Below, piece by piece: positions 12,810 to 24,098 of a DNA stretch of 64,000 bases. The DNA is from Epichloe hybrida (lineage: Eukaryota; Ascomycota; Sordariomycetes; Hypocreales; Clavicipitaceae): NCBI GenBank assembly GCA_019022495.1, contig JAFEKR010000019.1, positions 982,961 to 1,046,960 of the forward strand, written 5' to 3'. Both the position numbers and the translations under genes were made by a program. Within the stretch, counting starts at the first letter, position 1, and each line of letters starts with the position of its first letter. The notes below the pieces were generated by a model. The model had not been told where the DNA came from and did not search any database. It was given only the letters and a program-made list of their open reading frames with translations.

Positions 12810-13970
12810 CTAATAATTAATCAGAGAAGGAGCCTAATAGTAAAGGAAAATCTTCTAGATCTCTTAACAGGCTTAATGCTAAATCTTTCGTAAAGATCCT
12901 TAGAGAAACAATAGCTCACTAGACTTCCCTTATTATAATACAAAACAAGTATAATATTTAGTAGTTCACGGGGGAAAATATAGTAGATTTTATTAAGGAC
13001 TTTAAAGCTAAGATAAAGGTAATGTGCATTCCTAAAAAGGATTAGCAAAAAATGCTTAAACACGATATTAACCCCTAGGTCTAACAGGTAGTCAAGATGC
13101 TAACAGCGTCGCGCACTTAGGAAGAGTTAAAGAATAAAATGCTCCTTTAGTTTAATACCATAAGCTAGGATTAAATAGAAAGCACTTAAGGATAACTTAA
13201 AGACCTTAACCTAATATAACTAAAGTCTATTAAGGAAACCCATTACTAGCTATAAAAGCATTAAGCTTTAATGTTAAACACAGACCTTACAGGATAGAGG
13301 ACTACTATAACACAGTCTAACTACATCTATAAGGCCCTCCTAGAGTATTTAATCTTAAGCTTTATAGATTAGAAGGGGTTTACCTATAAAGAAATTCTAG
13401 TTATAAAGTATAAACCACTCTAGACAAAGCTTAATACACATATTCATACACAATTAAAGCTTAGACATAGGGACCCTGAAATCTCTAACTTAGGAGAGTA
13501 CCTATTAGATAATATAGAGTCAAACCTAAGGAGTTAGAAACTATTTAATCTACTTACTCTTAGTAATTATTAGACTAACTAAGGGAACCGCCTAGCGCAG
13601 GCTAAGTCTTTAGGACATGACAAGAAGAATATTACCTTTAATAATAAGGCAATAAAGGACAACAGTCCTAAGTTAGCCAAATACTAAGATTAAATAAATG
13701 ATTTAATAAAGCAGCTAGCTAAGTTAAAAATCATAGTTATAGCCTAAGTAGGAAAGGAAATTAACATTACAAAGTAGCTTAAAAAGAAGTATAATAGTAA
13801 CCTACAACACTAGCAACGGAATTACTAGCTAAACAGCATTAGATCATTTAATCAAGATAAGGACCGCATTTTCGAAATCAATACAATAGGTAAACAAGGC
13901 CACTAGTCAAACCATTACCATTACTACAACAACAAGTCTCACTTAGCCATAAAGTGTGACACATTAGGGT
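12810..13970 (+). pseudogene. Gypsy gag remnant with zinc knuckle
   Basis: The degraded frame reads as a long, charged gag protein (for example VDFIKDFKAKIKVMCIPKK near 12,985-13,040). It ends near 13,895-13,965 in a CCHC-type knuckle (HYYNNKSHLAIKC, in which an expected Cys reads Tyr). Stops are at Gln/Trp positions. Gag packages the element's RNA in related elements. This copy is dead. Confidence 0.7.
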
Positions 13971-15029
13971 TTAATAAGATATCTAAATTCGCTATTTACA
14001 ACCTAGCTATCCGCATTTTAGTAATTAGGGATAATATAAGGCACTAAATAATACCACCTGTTTTACTCTTAAAGTTCCTTTAGATTAGCAGCTGCGCGCG
14101 TAGGCTAGCTATGTTTTAGGTTAAATACTTTCTAGATAATAAGGTTACTTACATAATCCCTAGGATTAAGGAACGCGGTCCTTATAGAGGTAAAAGCTAG
14201 GATATATTATTAGATAAATAAGAAATATTTAATTAAATAGAAAGCTAGTTTAACCCTACTAAATACCGTCTAGAAAGGGAGGTTTAGGTAACGTTAATCT
14301 TACAAAGGGAGCCCTTAGGCATAGTCTTAGCCATCACGTTTAAGAAGGCATACGTGGAAGAAAAGGAAGTAAAGGACTATAACAGAAAGATCATAGCCAT
14401 CAGGGAACAAGCAGCAAAGCGCCCACAAGTCAAAGACATTACAGAAGAAAATAAACAAGATCATTAAGGCCACAAACAACCTAGACAAGGCAATAATATC
14501 TTAAATAAGGGAAAGAAAGATCCACTAGGCAAGGTTAGGCAAAGGATTTTGGATTAACTATATAATAAGGTTTTCTAGAAGAAGCTTAAAGTGCCCTTTT
14601 AAGATATCTACTATATTATGCTAATGCTAGTAGAAGCAGTTAGTAATAAGTGTCTCCTACAAGCAAAAGGCATTAAAGATATTTGTTATTATAATGGGGA
14701 TACACTAGGGCCTATACTACCTTTAAGAATATTTAGGGTTAAAATAACTCCAAGACTAATTAATCCAGAGAACTAAATCAATTCCATTATCCAGATAATA
14801 AAGGATACTCTTAAAAAGAATAAGAGAAATAAAGCAAAGGCTAAGGTAAATCCACTAAAGACAGCCCTAACGCCCCCGCTAGAAATCAACGCTACCTTAT
14901 AGAAAAGGATCTAGAAAAGGCTTAGAACTTAAGTATAATAGGACAGACCTTAACAGAATCTAATTAATCCACCTAAAGCAAACTTCATACTTAACGCGAT
15001 TATAGAACCACAAGCCATAGTTAACTAGT

Positions 15030-18000
15030 TATAGGATTTACTATACTTACAAGTTTATCTAGATAACCTGGAAGGAGAGCTTCTCCTAGGGCTTATTAAC
15101 ATAGGCTTATAAGGAAATATAATTACTAAAAGCATAGCTAAACGCTTAGGTCTAAAAATCTATCCTACAGACGTAACAAACACTACTTTATTCTCCTTAT
15201 ATAGGATTAAGATAATTAGGGAGGTTTAGACAAAGCTATATCTAGGAAACGTTTAAATACCTACTAACTTCTATATCAGCCTAGACTCTATTAACATAAG
15301 CCTAATTCTAGGAATACTATTTTTTAGGCTATTATAAATATAGTTTAACCATTTAAGAAGTAGTAAACTCTTTATCTAGTACCACTTCGGAGATATTATT
15401 ATTATCTTAAGAGTTACAGGAAGTATCTAATAGTAATACACTAACATATAACTAGCCTAGCAACCTACTATTAATATTATTATATTTAGCTATCCTAAAG
15501 TAAAGGAAGAGAAAGATTAAATAGTTTATAAAGGGTTAGAAGCAGAAATAAGCAATAATAAAGTACTAATCCCTATTACAACTAGAGAAGGGACTAATAT
15601 CTTCTAAGAAGTCATTAAGGACGTAATAGTAAACTATAACTAATAACTTAAAGCGATTATAGAGGATTTCTAACCCCTAAGGCAGCTAAAACCACCTAAT
15701 CTTATAATAAACACAATATATAAACGCAAAGCTAACAAGATTTATCTACGCAATAATATGCCTTCTAACAGGTTAACCCTAGAAGGAGACCCTAAATAGA
15801 AGACAAAGAAATAGGAAGAAGCAAAATCACATCTAGATACATCTAGGAAATACAATAAGTACATTACTAGGAGATTTAGCAAGAACCCACGAGGTTTTAG
15901 AATAACCTAGGAATAGCTAGATTAGATAGTTAAGGGGGTGTAAGAATATTTAATACAAGAAGAAGTTAATATTTTCAAGGAAATCCTTTACAACCAAGAA
16001 GCAGCACTAGCGTAGGACTTATCTAAGTGTAAAAAAGTTAACCTACTAGTAGCACCACCGCAAGTCATTAAGGTTATTAAGCATAAGGCATGGCAAGCTA
16101 GTTCTATCCTAATACCTCTTAGGTTATAAGGGAAACTAGTTAATCTATTAAAGAAGAAGTTAAAGTATAGGCATCTAGAAGAAAGCTATAGTTCTTATAG
16201 GAACCCCTACTTTCTTATTATAAAGAAGGATAGAGGGATTTGCCTAATCCTATTAGCTACTAAGTATAACAAAGTTATAATACATAACACGCTAATCCCT
16301 TAAGGAGCGGAGGCATTTAGCAAGAGCTTTGTAATATATAAGATCTTATCTATTATTAATCTCTTATTAGGATATAATTAAGTGGAATTAGCGGAGAGAA
16401 GTAAAGACATAACCACGATTTCTACTATAATTAGCCTTTTGTGACTTTACCGTCTACTATAAGGAGCTACTAACTCAGTAGCCTAATTCATTAGGATTAT
16501 CAGCCAAATCCTATTTGATTTAATCCCTAAGATTTGCGTACCCTTTCTAGATAACATTGCTATCAAGGGGCCAACTATAACGTACAATAAAGAAGAAATC
16601 ATGCCTAGAGTACGCAGATATATAATAAAGTATTTGATTAATATCGATAAAGTTTTAGTTAATATCAAACTCTCCAGTTACATAGCTTCAGCAGCTAAGT
16701 CAAAATTCTGCTAGAAGTTAGCCAAAATCATGGGATTTATATGCGGGATAAATAAACAAAAACTAACTAAGGCAAAGATTATAAAGATTCTAGACTAGAA
16801 AGTTTGCTAAGATCTATTAGAAGTGCAGTCTTTTATTAGATTAATAGGAGTCTACCACATTTAGGTTAAACACTACATATAGAAGGCAAGACCACTAGTG
16901 ATTTTACTACGAAAGACAATAGAGTAGGAATAAGGACTAAAGCAACAAGAAGCTATAGACACTTTAAAGAAAGTAATAACTATAGCCCTAGTTCTTATTT
17001 TACTTAATCTTAGACTAGGCTTTAGGGAAATTATTCTTATAGTAAACATAAGCTTACTAGGATAAGGAGTAGCATTACTATAAATCATTAATAGTAAACG
17101 CTATCCTATTTAATACAAGAGCGGTGTCTAGACCATTACTAAGGCCAAGTATAACACAACTAAAAGAGAATACTAAGTAGTTATTTATACATTAAGAAGA
17201 CTACAAATCCACCTCTACGGAGTTCCCTTTACATTAGAAACAGATTCACAAGTCCTAGTGCACTAGCTTAACAAAGCTATTAACAATATGCCTAGAGCTC
17301 TTATCACGCGATGGATAAGCTACATACTACTATTCGATTTTTTAGTGTAACACATCCCTAGCAAGAAGAACAGAATCGCTAATACCCTATCTAGAAAAGG
17401 CCCTAGACTATCGGATTAATTAGATTAAGAAGTTAAAGGAGATATTAAAGACTTCATTAACCTATATCTTAACAGTGTTAAGATAAAAGAGGATAGTAAG
17501 AAGGACTATTCATAGGAGATGCAACAGGTGATTAATTTCTTATCCACCCTCTAAAGACTAATTAATCTTAGTGCTAGGGACTATAGGAAGCTTCGCAATA
17601 GAGCAAAGAAGTTCTACCTAGAAAATAAATACCTATGGAAAAGACCAATAGGAATCATAAAAGGACTAGCATTAGTTATCAATGTTCCTAAGCAGCAACG
17701 CGCAATAGTTAAAGCTATCTATGAAGAACTTAGTCATAAAGGCGTCAAGGTAGTCTTCTAAGCAATAAAACAGTAGTACTAGTGGAAAGGACTCTAGAAC
17801 ATAACTTAAGAGATACTAACCTATTACAAGACGTGTCAAAAGTTCGCGCCTTAGTGACCTTAAGAACTATCTATGCTAGTTACGCCAGGGAACCTAATAA
17901 GTAAGATCTATATTAACACTTAGCACCTTCTAATTAATCACGGATATAAGTATCTCTTAGAAGCTAGGTATAACTTAACAGGGTAGGTGGAGGCTACACT

Positions 18001-18790
18001 AGTTAGGAATACGATAGTACTAGCAATTAGAAAATTCCTATTATCCTTAATTAGCAGGTTTAGACTTTTTTAGTTCGTAGTCTATAATAAAGGTCCTAAG
18101 ATACAAGGAAATCTTAAGGAAGCACTTATAGATATTAGTATTAAAGGAATCTAAACATCTAGGTATAACCTAAAGGCGAATTCCCCTATTAAAGCTAGAC
18201 ACTAGTCCCTTGCGTCCGCTTTAGCAAAATTAGGAGGGTTAAATAGCTAATAAGTAAAGCACCTTAACAAAGCCCTTCTTACAGACCGCACTGCTATTCG
18301 CAAATTACATAGGAAATCCGCTTTCTATTTAATCTATAGATAAGAACTAATCCTACCATTAGAAGTCAAGTTTCTAACCTAGAGGCTAATTAACTAGGAA
18401 GCAGTTACTACTAGTTAAGACCTATTTAAAGCTTAAGTCTATATGCTTAAAAGGAAGGCAAAGGATATTAGGAAAGTAAGGAAGAAGGTGTTTAACTTTA
18501 GGAAGTAACTTACAAACTAAACTAATAAGAACTAAGCTACCTCTCTTAGGAAGAATTAATTAAAACTAGGGGATCTTATTCTAGTATATAATATTAGAAG
18601 GAATGTTAATATATCCACCACGAAGAAACTTACGATAAGATAGAACAAACCTTTCCGAATCTATAAGTAAGCGCAGATTTCTAGAGCCTATTATCTAAAA
18701 ACGCTAGACAGGGTTTACCTTATAAAAACCATTTTAGGGGACTATATTAAAAAGTTTGTCCTAGATATAAAAGGTTAGTAAACTTTAATA
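15030..18790 (+). pseudogene. Gypsy pol remnant (protease, RT, RNase H, integrase)
   Basis: Protease is legible at about 15,050-15,330 (EGELLLGLINIGL then IAKRLGLK). Reverse transcriptase lies at about 16,080-16,800: KKDRGICLILLATKYNKV near 16,226, and FLDNIAIKGP near 16,545, matching the FLDDIGVKGP segment of fungal Gypsy elements. RNase H lies at about 17,090-17,420 (TLETDSQVLVH and HIPSKKNRIANTLSRKGP). The integrase zinc finger is near 17,730-17,860 (HKGVKVVF, then CQKFAP) and its core and C-terminal part extend to about 18,790 (ANSPIKARHQSLASALAKLGG). All parts carry TAG/TAA stops. Confidence 0.85.
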
Positions 18791-20347
18791 GTAAATGCGT
18801 AGTTACATGCTCCTTAATAACACTAGGCGAGGGAGGAGACCACTAATAACTACAATTAAGAAGTCGCTATAATTATACCTTTAGTAGCTTAATATAACAT
18901 ATCTAATTAAATAGTTAATAAAGGAGGGATAAGTTTATATCTTAAGGAAGAGGTTAAGCTCCCTCCTTAAAGGAGCCTATATTATAGGATTAAGGTATAG
19001 CTACCCTACTTAATAAAAGAACAAAAGAAAGAATATAAAGCATATTCTCTAATACACTAAGGAGTGTATAAGATTAAACATTATTTTCCTTTGTTTTTAT
19101 TTTAGGAACTAAGCAAAGTTTTGTTTTAATACTAGAGATTAAGTAATTAAGGCATAAGTCTATTAACTATAGGACTACCTACCCCTTTTCTCTTTTTTTT
19201 TATTTCCCTAAAATCCTATACTATAGACTAAATTTATTTTCTCTGATTTTCTCTATTATTTATAAATAATTTAGGAAGGGAGGAGGTATATCCACTGCTA
19301 AGTAAGGAGAGTTATTAGAATTAATAGTGTTCGGATTAAGCAGAAGGGTCTTTACCACTTTAGCAGACCACTCTTTTCCTAAGAAAGGCATAAGAGCTCT
19401 CTCTTAGGAAGACTAAAGGCAATACCTAGAGGTAAAGCGCTATTTGCAGCTAGCCACACAAGACCTATTCCAGATATAATTACTACATATACCTTTACTA
19501 ACCCTAGAAAGCAAGATATAGCTATAGAAAGGGAAGCATATATACTTACTAAAGAAGGTAACATGCTATATATATAAGTTCAAGCAGTTAGTATAGAAAA
19601 TACTATTTAATCTACTAAATATAGACACTAGTAAAGCATAATAACGCTTAGGATGCTATAAAAGAGCGTGTAAGAAGTACCTGTTAGGATAAGCTATCTT
19701 AGTAGGAATAAGGACTAAGTAATAACGTTTATTTTTAATAGTAAGGGCTAAGATACTATTTACTTTAGTGCAGCTCCTCACGAAATCCTTTAGTAATTTA
19801 GTTCTCTTTATAGCGGTAATTAGATAGGGAGAAGCCCTTTCTAGGGAATATTTAGAAGGTTAGAGGGTAATCTCTATATATAGAGGAACACTACTATTAC
19901 TAATATTAATCCCGCCCTAAACCTAGAAGGCAAAAAGGAACTTATACTACAAAATAGAAGTTATTAGTATTAGCCTAAATATAAGATTAAATAATCTTTA
20001 GAATACCTATGTAGTCTTTACTAATAAACAAAGGAAAGAACTTAGCGCAGTTAGACTAGTCTATAGTCTTTATTACTAAAAGCTTGACTTCCAGGACGCT
20101 TACCCTTATAATAGTAGTAACATTAGGAAGTTTTTAATAGTTTTCATTAAGAGATTTAGCCATAATTAATTAATTAGGGTAATAATACAAAGAGTAATAA
20201 GTTAAGGAGTATAAAGAAAAGGAAAGAAAAAGGGTTAGAAAAGCCTCAAACCATAGGATACTACATACAACAGGCGTTAGCACCTAACAAGCAAGCAGGC
20301 TACTTACAAGTAATTCACAATAGTAAGGTCTAAATCACAGTAACCAC

Positions 20348-20856
20348 TGTGTGGCTAGGAATATGACCCCTAGAGACCTCTCTCACAAGACCTCGGATCT
20401 ATCAGATCCCTCGAGACCTCTCTCAAGACCTCGGATCGATCGGATTGTCGGATTAATTCAACCACATTGGATCCGGCCTAGCCCCTGACCCCCTAGCTAG
20501 ATAAAAACCCTAGATTCCCTCCCTTTTAATAGAAAATCAACTCTCCCTCCGCAGCCTTTTGGCTTGGATTGTTCAATTGAGATTATACCTTTTTTTTGCT
20601 TCGGCTGATATTTGATAGCTTCGGCTGATATTGGATTGATAAGATGACCTGATATTGGCAAGAGACTTCGCAGCTTAGATCCTCGCGATGGATCGCAAAT
20701 ATCGCAGACCTAGATCCCGATATCTAGGTTCAATTACTGATATCGTCGAATTCGTTAATACCGTTAATTTCGTTATTTTTGTCATTTTCATCGGTATTAT
20801 CATTATTATTAGATCCCTCTTTTCCGTTGTTTTGGGGTGGTTGTTTTGCCCCGACA
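20348..20856 (+). repeat. 5' LTR of the nested non-autonomous element
   Basis: It begins TGTGTGGCTAGG and ends GCCCCGACA. Compared with the 3' LTR it has an extra block near 20,755-20,770 (around TTAATACCGTTAATTTCG) and lacks one copy of a 20-bp CTTCGGCTGATATTGG-type unit. It contains a CT-rich stretch and a repeated GCTTCGGCTGATATT motif. Confidence 0.85.
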
Positions 20857-21011
20857 AAAATGGTGGAGGAACGGGGAATGGTCCTGTCAGACCTCTCGCC
20901 GTTGGATTCGATGATAAATCCCTCCTGACATTGCCTCTACGATTATCCCCTCTAGTTATCCCCTTGTACGATTATTATAATCGTCAGCTACTTCTTACAT
21001 CTTTTCCTTTT

Positions 21012-21275
21012 GATCCGGGTTAGCTAGATCGGATCCCTTCATTCCGATCAATTGATCTAGGTCATCTGACTAGCCTGACATCGTCAAAATCATCAGATTA
21101 GTCAGATTGATTGATCGGGACCTCTACGACCTTTTCCCTCTTCGATCCGGGTCAGCTAGATCGGATCCCTTCGTTCCGATCAATTGATCTAGGTCATCTG
21201 ACTAGTCTGATATCGTCAAAATCATCAGATTCGTCAGATTAATTGATCGGGACCGCTACAACCTCTTTTTTTTTT
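21012..21275. repeat. Two-copy direct repeat, period about 132 bp, inside the nested element
   Basis: GATCCGGGTTAGCTAGATCGG at 21,012 recurs as GATCCGGGTCAGCTAGATCGG at 21,144. The match continues through GATCAATTGATCTAGGTC and ATCGTCAAAATCATCAGA. It precedes and is distinct from the main array. Both repeats are rich in GATC and in TCAGA/TCTGA inverted pairs. Confidence 0.8.
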
Positions 21276-21499
21276 CTTGTGGCCTAGACCTTCCTTTCTA
21301 TCTTCGACCTTTTCTTCCGATTTTCGACCTTCTTTTCTGATTTTTAACCTTCCGACCTGCCCTAGCTAGCTCGCTAGCTAGCCCGAATCGATTTAATACC
21401 CTAGTTTTGCTTAGCTATCCGTTGGGGAGGCAAGCAGCTAGACCTTCGAATTCGATCTTCAATAAATCGGGTCTTTCTTTCCATCAGATCAATTGATCT

Positions 21500-23390
21500 A
21501 TCATCTGACGAGGCCTCTGACCATTGAAGACCTCTCTGACTGATGATTTCCCTGACTTTTGAAGGGGAATCTGATGTTAGAAGGTCTGCTGAAGGGGTCT
21601 CTGCCGATCGAAAAGGTCCCTTTTCATTAGATCAATCGATCAGACCGTCTGATGAGACCTCCGACCGTTGAAGACCTTTCTGACTGATGATTTCCCTGAC
21701 TTTTGAAGGGGAATCTGATGTTAGAAGGTCTGCTGAAGGGGTCTCTGCCGATCGAAAAGGTCCCTTTTCATTAGATCAATCGATCAGACCGTCTGATGAG
21801 ACCTCCGACCGTTGAAGACCTTTCTGACTGATGATTTCTCTGACGATTGAAGAGGAATCTGACTGTCAGAAGGTCTGCTGAAGGGTCTCTGCCGTTGATA
21901 AGACCTCTTATTACGGATTGATTGATCTGCTGATTGACGAGGCCTCCGACTGTTGAAGACCTCTCTGACTGACGATTCCTCTGACAATTGACGAGGAATC
22001 TGATTGTCAGAAGGTCTGCTGAAGGGGTCTCTGCCGATTGAAAGGGTCCCTTTTCATCAGATCAATCGATCTATCGTCTGACGAGGCCTCTGACCATTGA
22101 AGACCTCTCTGACTGATGATTTCCCTGACTTTTGAAGGGGAATCTGATATTAGAAGGTCTGCTGAAGGGGTCTCTGCCGATCGAAAAGGTCTCTTTTCAT
22201 CAGATCAATCGATCAGACCGTCTGATGAGACCTCCGACCGTTGAAGACCTCTCTGACTGACGATTTCTCTGACTTTTGAAGGGGAATCTGATATTAGAAG
22301 GTCTGCTGAAGGGGTCTCTGCTAATCGAAAAGGTCTCTTTTCATCAGATCAATCGATCAGACCGTCTGATGAGACCTCCGACCGTTGAAGACCTCTCTGA
22401 CTGACGATTTCTCTGACTTTTGAAGGGGAATCTGATATTAGAAGGTCTGCTGAAGGGGTCTCTGCTAATCGAAAAGGTCTCTTTTCATCAGATCAATCGA
22501 TCAGACCGTCTGATGAGACCTCCGACCGTTGAAGACCTCTCTGACTGACGATTTCCCTGACTTTTGAAGGGGAATCTGATGTCAGAAGGTCTGCTGAAGG
22601 GGTCTCTGATGATTGAAAAGGTCCCTTTTCATCAATCAGTTGATCTATCGTCTGACGAGGCCTCCGACCGTTGAAGACCTCTCTGACTGATGATTTCCCT
22701 GACTTTTGAAGGGGAATCTGATGTCAGAAGGTCTGCTGAAGGGGTCTCTGCCGATCGAAAAGGTCTCTTTTCATCAGATCAATCAATCAGACCGTCTGAT
22801 GAGACCTCCGACCGTTGAAGACCTCTCTGACTGACGATTCCTCTGACTTTTGAAGGGGAATCTGATGTCAGAAGGTCCTCTGAAGAGGTCTCTGACCGAT
22901 TGAAAAGGTCCCTTTTCATCAGATCAGTTGATCTATCTGATGAGGCCTCCGACCGTTGAAGACCTCTCTGACTGATGATTCCTCTGACGATTGACGAGGA
23001 ATCTGACTGTCAGAAGGTCTGCTGAAGGGGTCTCTGGCGATCGAAAAGGTCCCTTTTCATCAGATTAATCAATCAGACTAATTGACGAGGCCTCCGACCG
23101 TTGAAGACCTCTCTGACTGATGATTCCTCTGACGATTGACGAGGAATCTGACTGTCAGAAGGTCTGCTGAAGGGGTCTCTGGCGATCGAAAAGGTCCCTT
23201 TTCATCAGATCAATCAATCAGACTAATTGACGAGGCCTCCGACCGTTGAAGACCTCTCTGACTGATGATTTCCCTGACTTTTGAAGGGAATCTGATATCA
23301 GAAGGTCTGCTGAAGGGGTCTCTGACAATTGAAAAGGTCCCTTTTTATCAGATCAATTGATCTATCGTCTGACAAGGTCTCTGACTATCA
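21500..23390. repeat. Tandem array, about 13 units of 141-145 bp, inside the nested element
   Basis: The landmark TTGAAGACC recurs at 21524, 21668, 21812, 21953, 22097, 22241, 22385, 22529, 22671, 22815, 22956, 23101 and 23246, giving intervals of 144, 144, 141, 144, 144, 144, 144, 142, 144, 141, 145 and 145. Each unit also carries GACTGATGATT or GACTGACGATT, a TGAAGGGGAATCTGA block, AAGGTCTGCTGAAGGGG, and a GATC-rich segment that in many units contains the palindrome CAGACCGTCTG. Units differ by scattered substitutions, so the array is old enough to have diverged but has kept its period. I see no coding function. Confidence 0.9.
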
Positions 23391-23581
23391 GAAGGGCCTT
23401 CTATTACGGATTAATTGATGACCCCTTTGATTGATTAATAGATAGGAAAGGAGGGGGCTGAAAATCACGATTTTTTTTTTATCTTATGATTTTATTACTT
23501 ATTTCCCCTCTTATTGGTTTTTTTTTGGTTACTGTTTTCCCTTTCCTAGGGACTAGGAAGGGAAAACAGTTGGGGAGGTGT

Positions 23582-24092
23582 TGTGTGGCTAGGAATATGA
23601 CCCCTAGAGACCTCTCTCACAAGACCTCGGATCTATCAGATCCCTCGAGACCTCTCTCAAGACCTCGGATCGATCGGATTGTCGGATTAATTCAACCACA
23701 TTGGATCCGGCCTAGCCCCTGACCCCCTAGCTAGATAAAAACCCTAGATTCCCTCCCTTTTGATAGAAAATCAACTCTCCCTCCGCAGCCTTTTGGCTTG
23801 GATTGTTCAATTGAGATTATACCTTTTTTTTGCTTCGGCTGATATTTGATAGCTTCGGCTGATATTGGATTGCTTCGGCTGATATTGGATTGATAAGATG
23901 ACCTGATATTGGCAAGAGACTTCGCAGCTTAGATCCTCGCGATGGATCGCAAATATCGCAGACCTAGATCCCGATATCTAGGTTCAATTACTGATATCGT
24001 CGAATTCGTTATTTTTGTCATTTTCATCGGTATTATCATTATCATCAGATCCCTCTTTTCCGTTGTTTTGGGGTGGTTGTTTTGCCCCGACA
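23582..24092 (+). repeat. 3' LTR of the nested non-autonomous element
   Basis: It matches 20348-20856 almost base for base from TGTGTGGCTAGG to CCCCGACA, apart from two indels and a few transitions (for example ATTATCATCAGATCC here against ATTATTATTAGATCC in the 5' copy). It is preceded by a purine tract. Confidence 0.85.
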
Positions 24093-24098
24093 AACCAC

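Larger units (their letters stand above)
12001..20347 (+). mobile_element. Gypsy (Ty3-type) retrotransposon interior, part 1: gag-pol, RIP-degraded
   Basis: Read with TAG/TAA as Gln/Trp, this part shows the order gag, protease, reverse transcriptase, RNase H, integrase, which defines Ty3/Gypsy. Gag lies at about 12,810-13,970 and ends in a degraded zinc knuckle. Pol lies at about 15,030-18,790. The stretch 18,790-20,347 is AT-rich and degraded, with no recognised domain. The element resumes at 24,099 after a nested insertion, giving about 12.1 kb in all without that insertion (LTR to LTR). This is long for a Gypsy element. Confidence 0.85.
20342..24098 (+). mobile_element. Non-autonomous LTR retroelement with internal tandem-repeat array, nested in the Gypsy
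   Basis: Two near-identical LTRs (20348-20856, 509 bp; 23582-24092, 511 bp) bound a 2.7-kb interior with no protein-coding frame of note. The element is flanked by AACCAC on both sides (20342-20347 and 24093-24098), a clean target-site duplication. It has a primer-binding-like site just after the 5' LTR (TGGTGGAGGAAC near 20,861) and a purine tract just before the 3' LTR (TTGGGGAGGTGT). The two LTRs differ by two small length changes and a few transitions. Composition is far more balanced than the surrounding DNA, so RIP has barely touched it. It resembles TRIM/LARD-type elements, which depend on an autonomous partner. Confidence 0.85.

Noticed and set aside
20675..21023. Short frames in the LTR of the nested element (for example 20688-21023 and its copy at 23942-24136)
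   Set aside because: They lie within the LTR and run out of it, differ between the two LTRs, and show no known protein; treated as LTR sequence.
21500..23390. CRISPR-like array
   Set aside because: Units are contiguous diverged copies of 141-145 bp without unique spacers, inside a eukaryotic LTR element.
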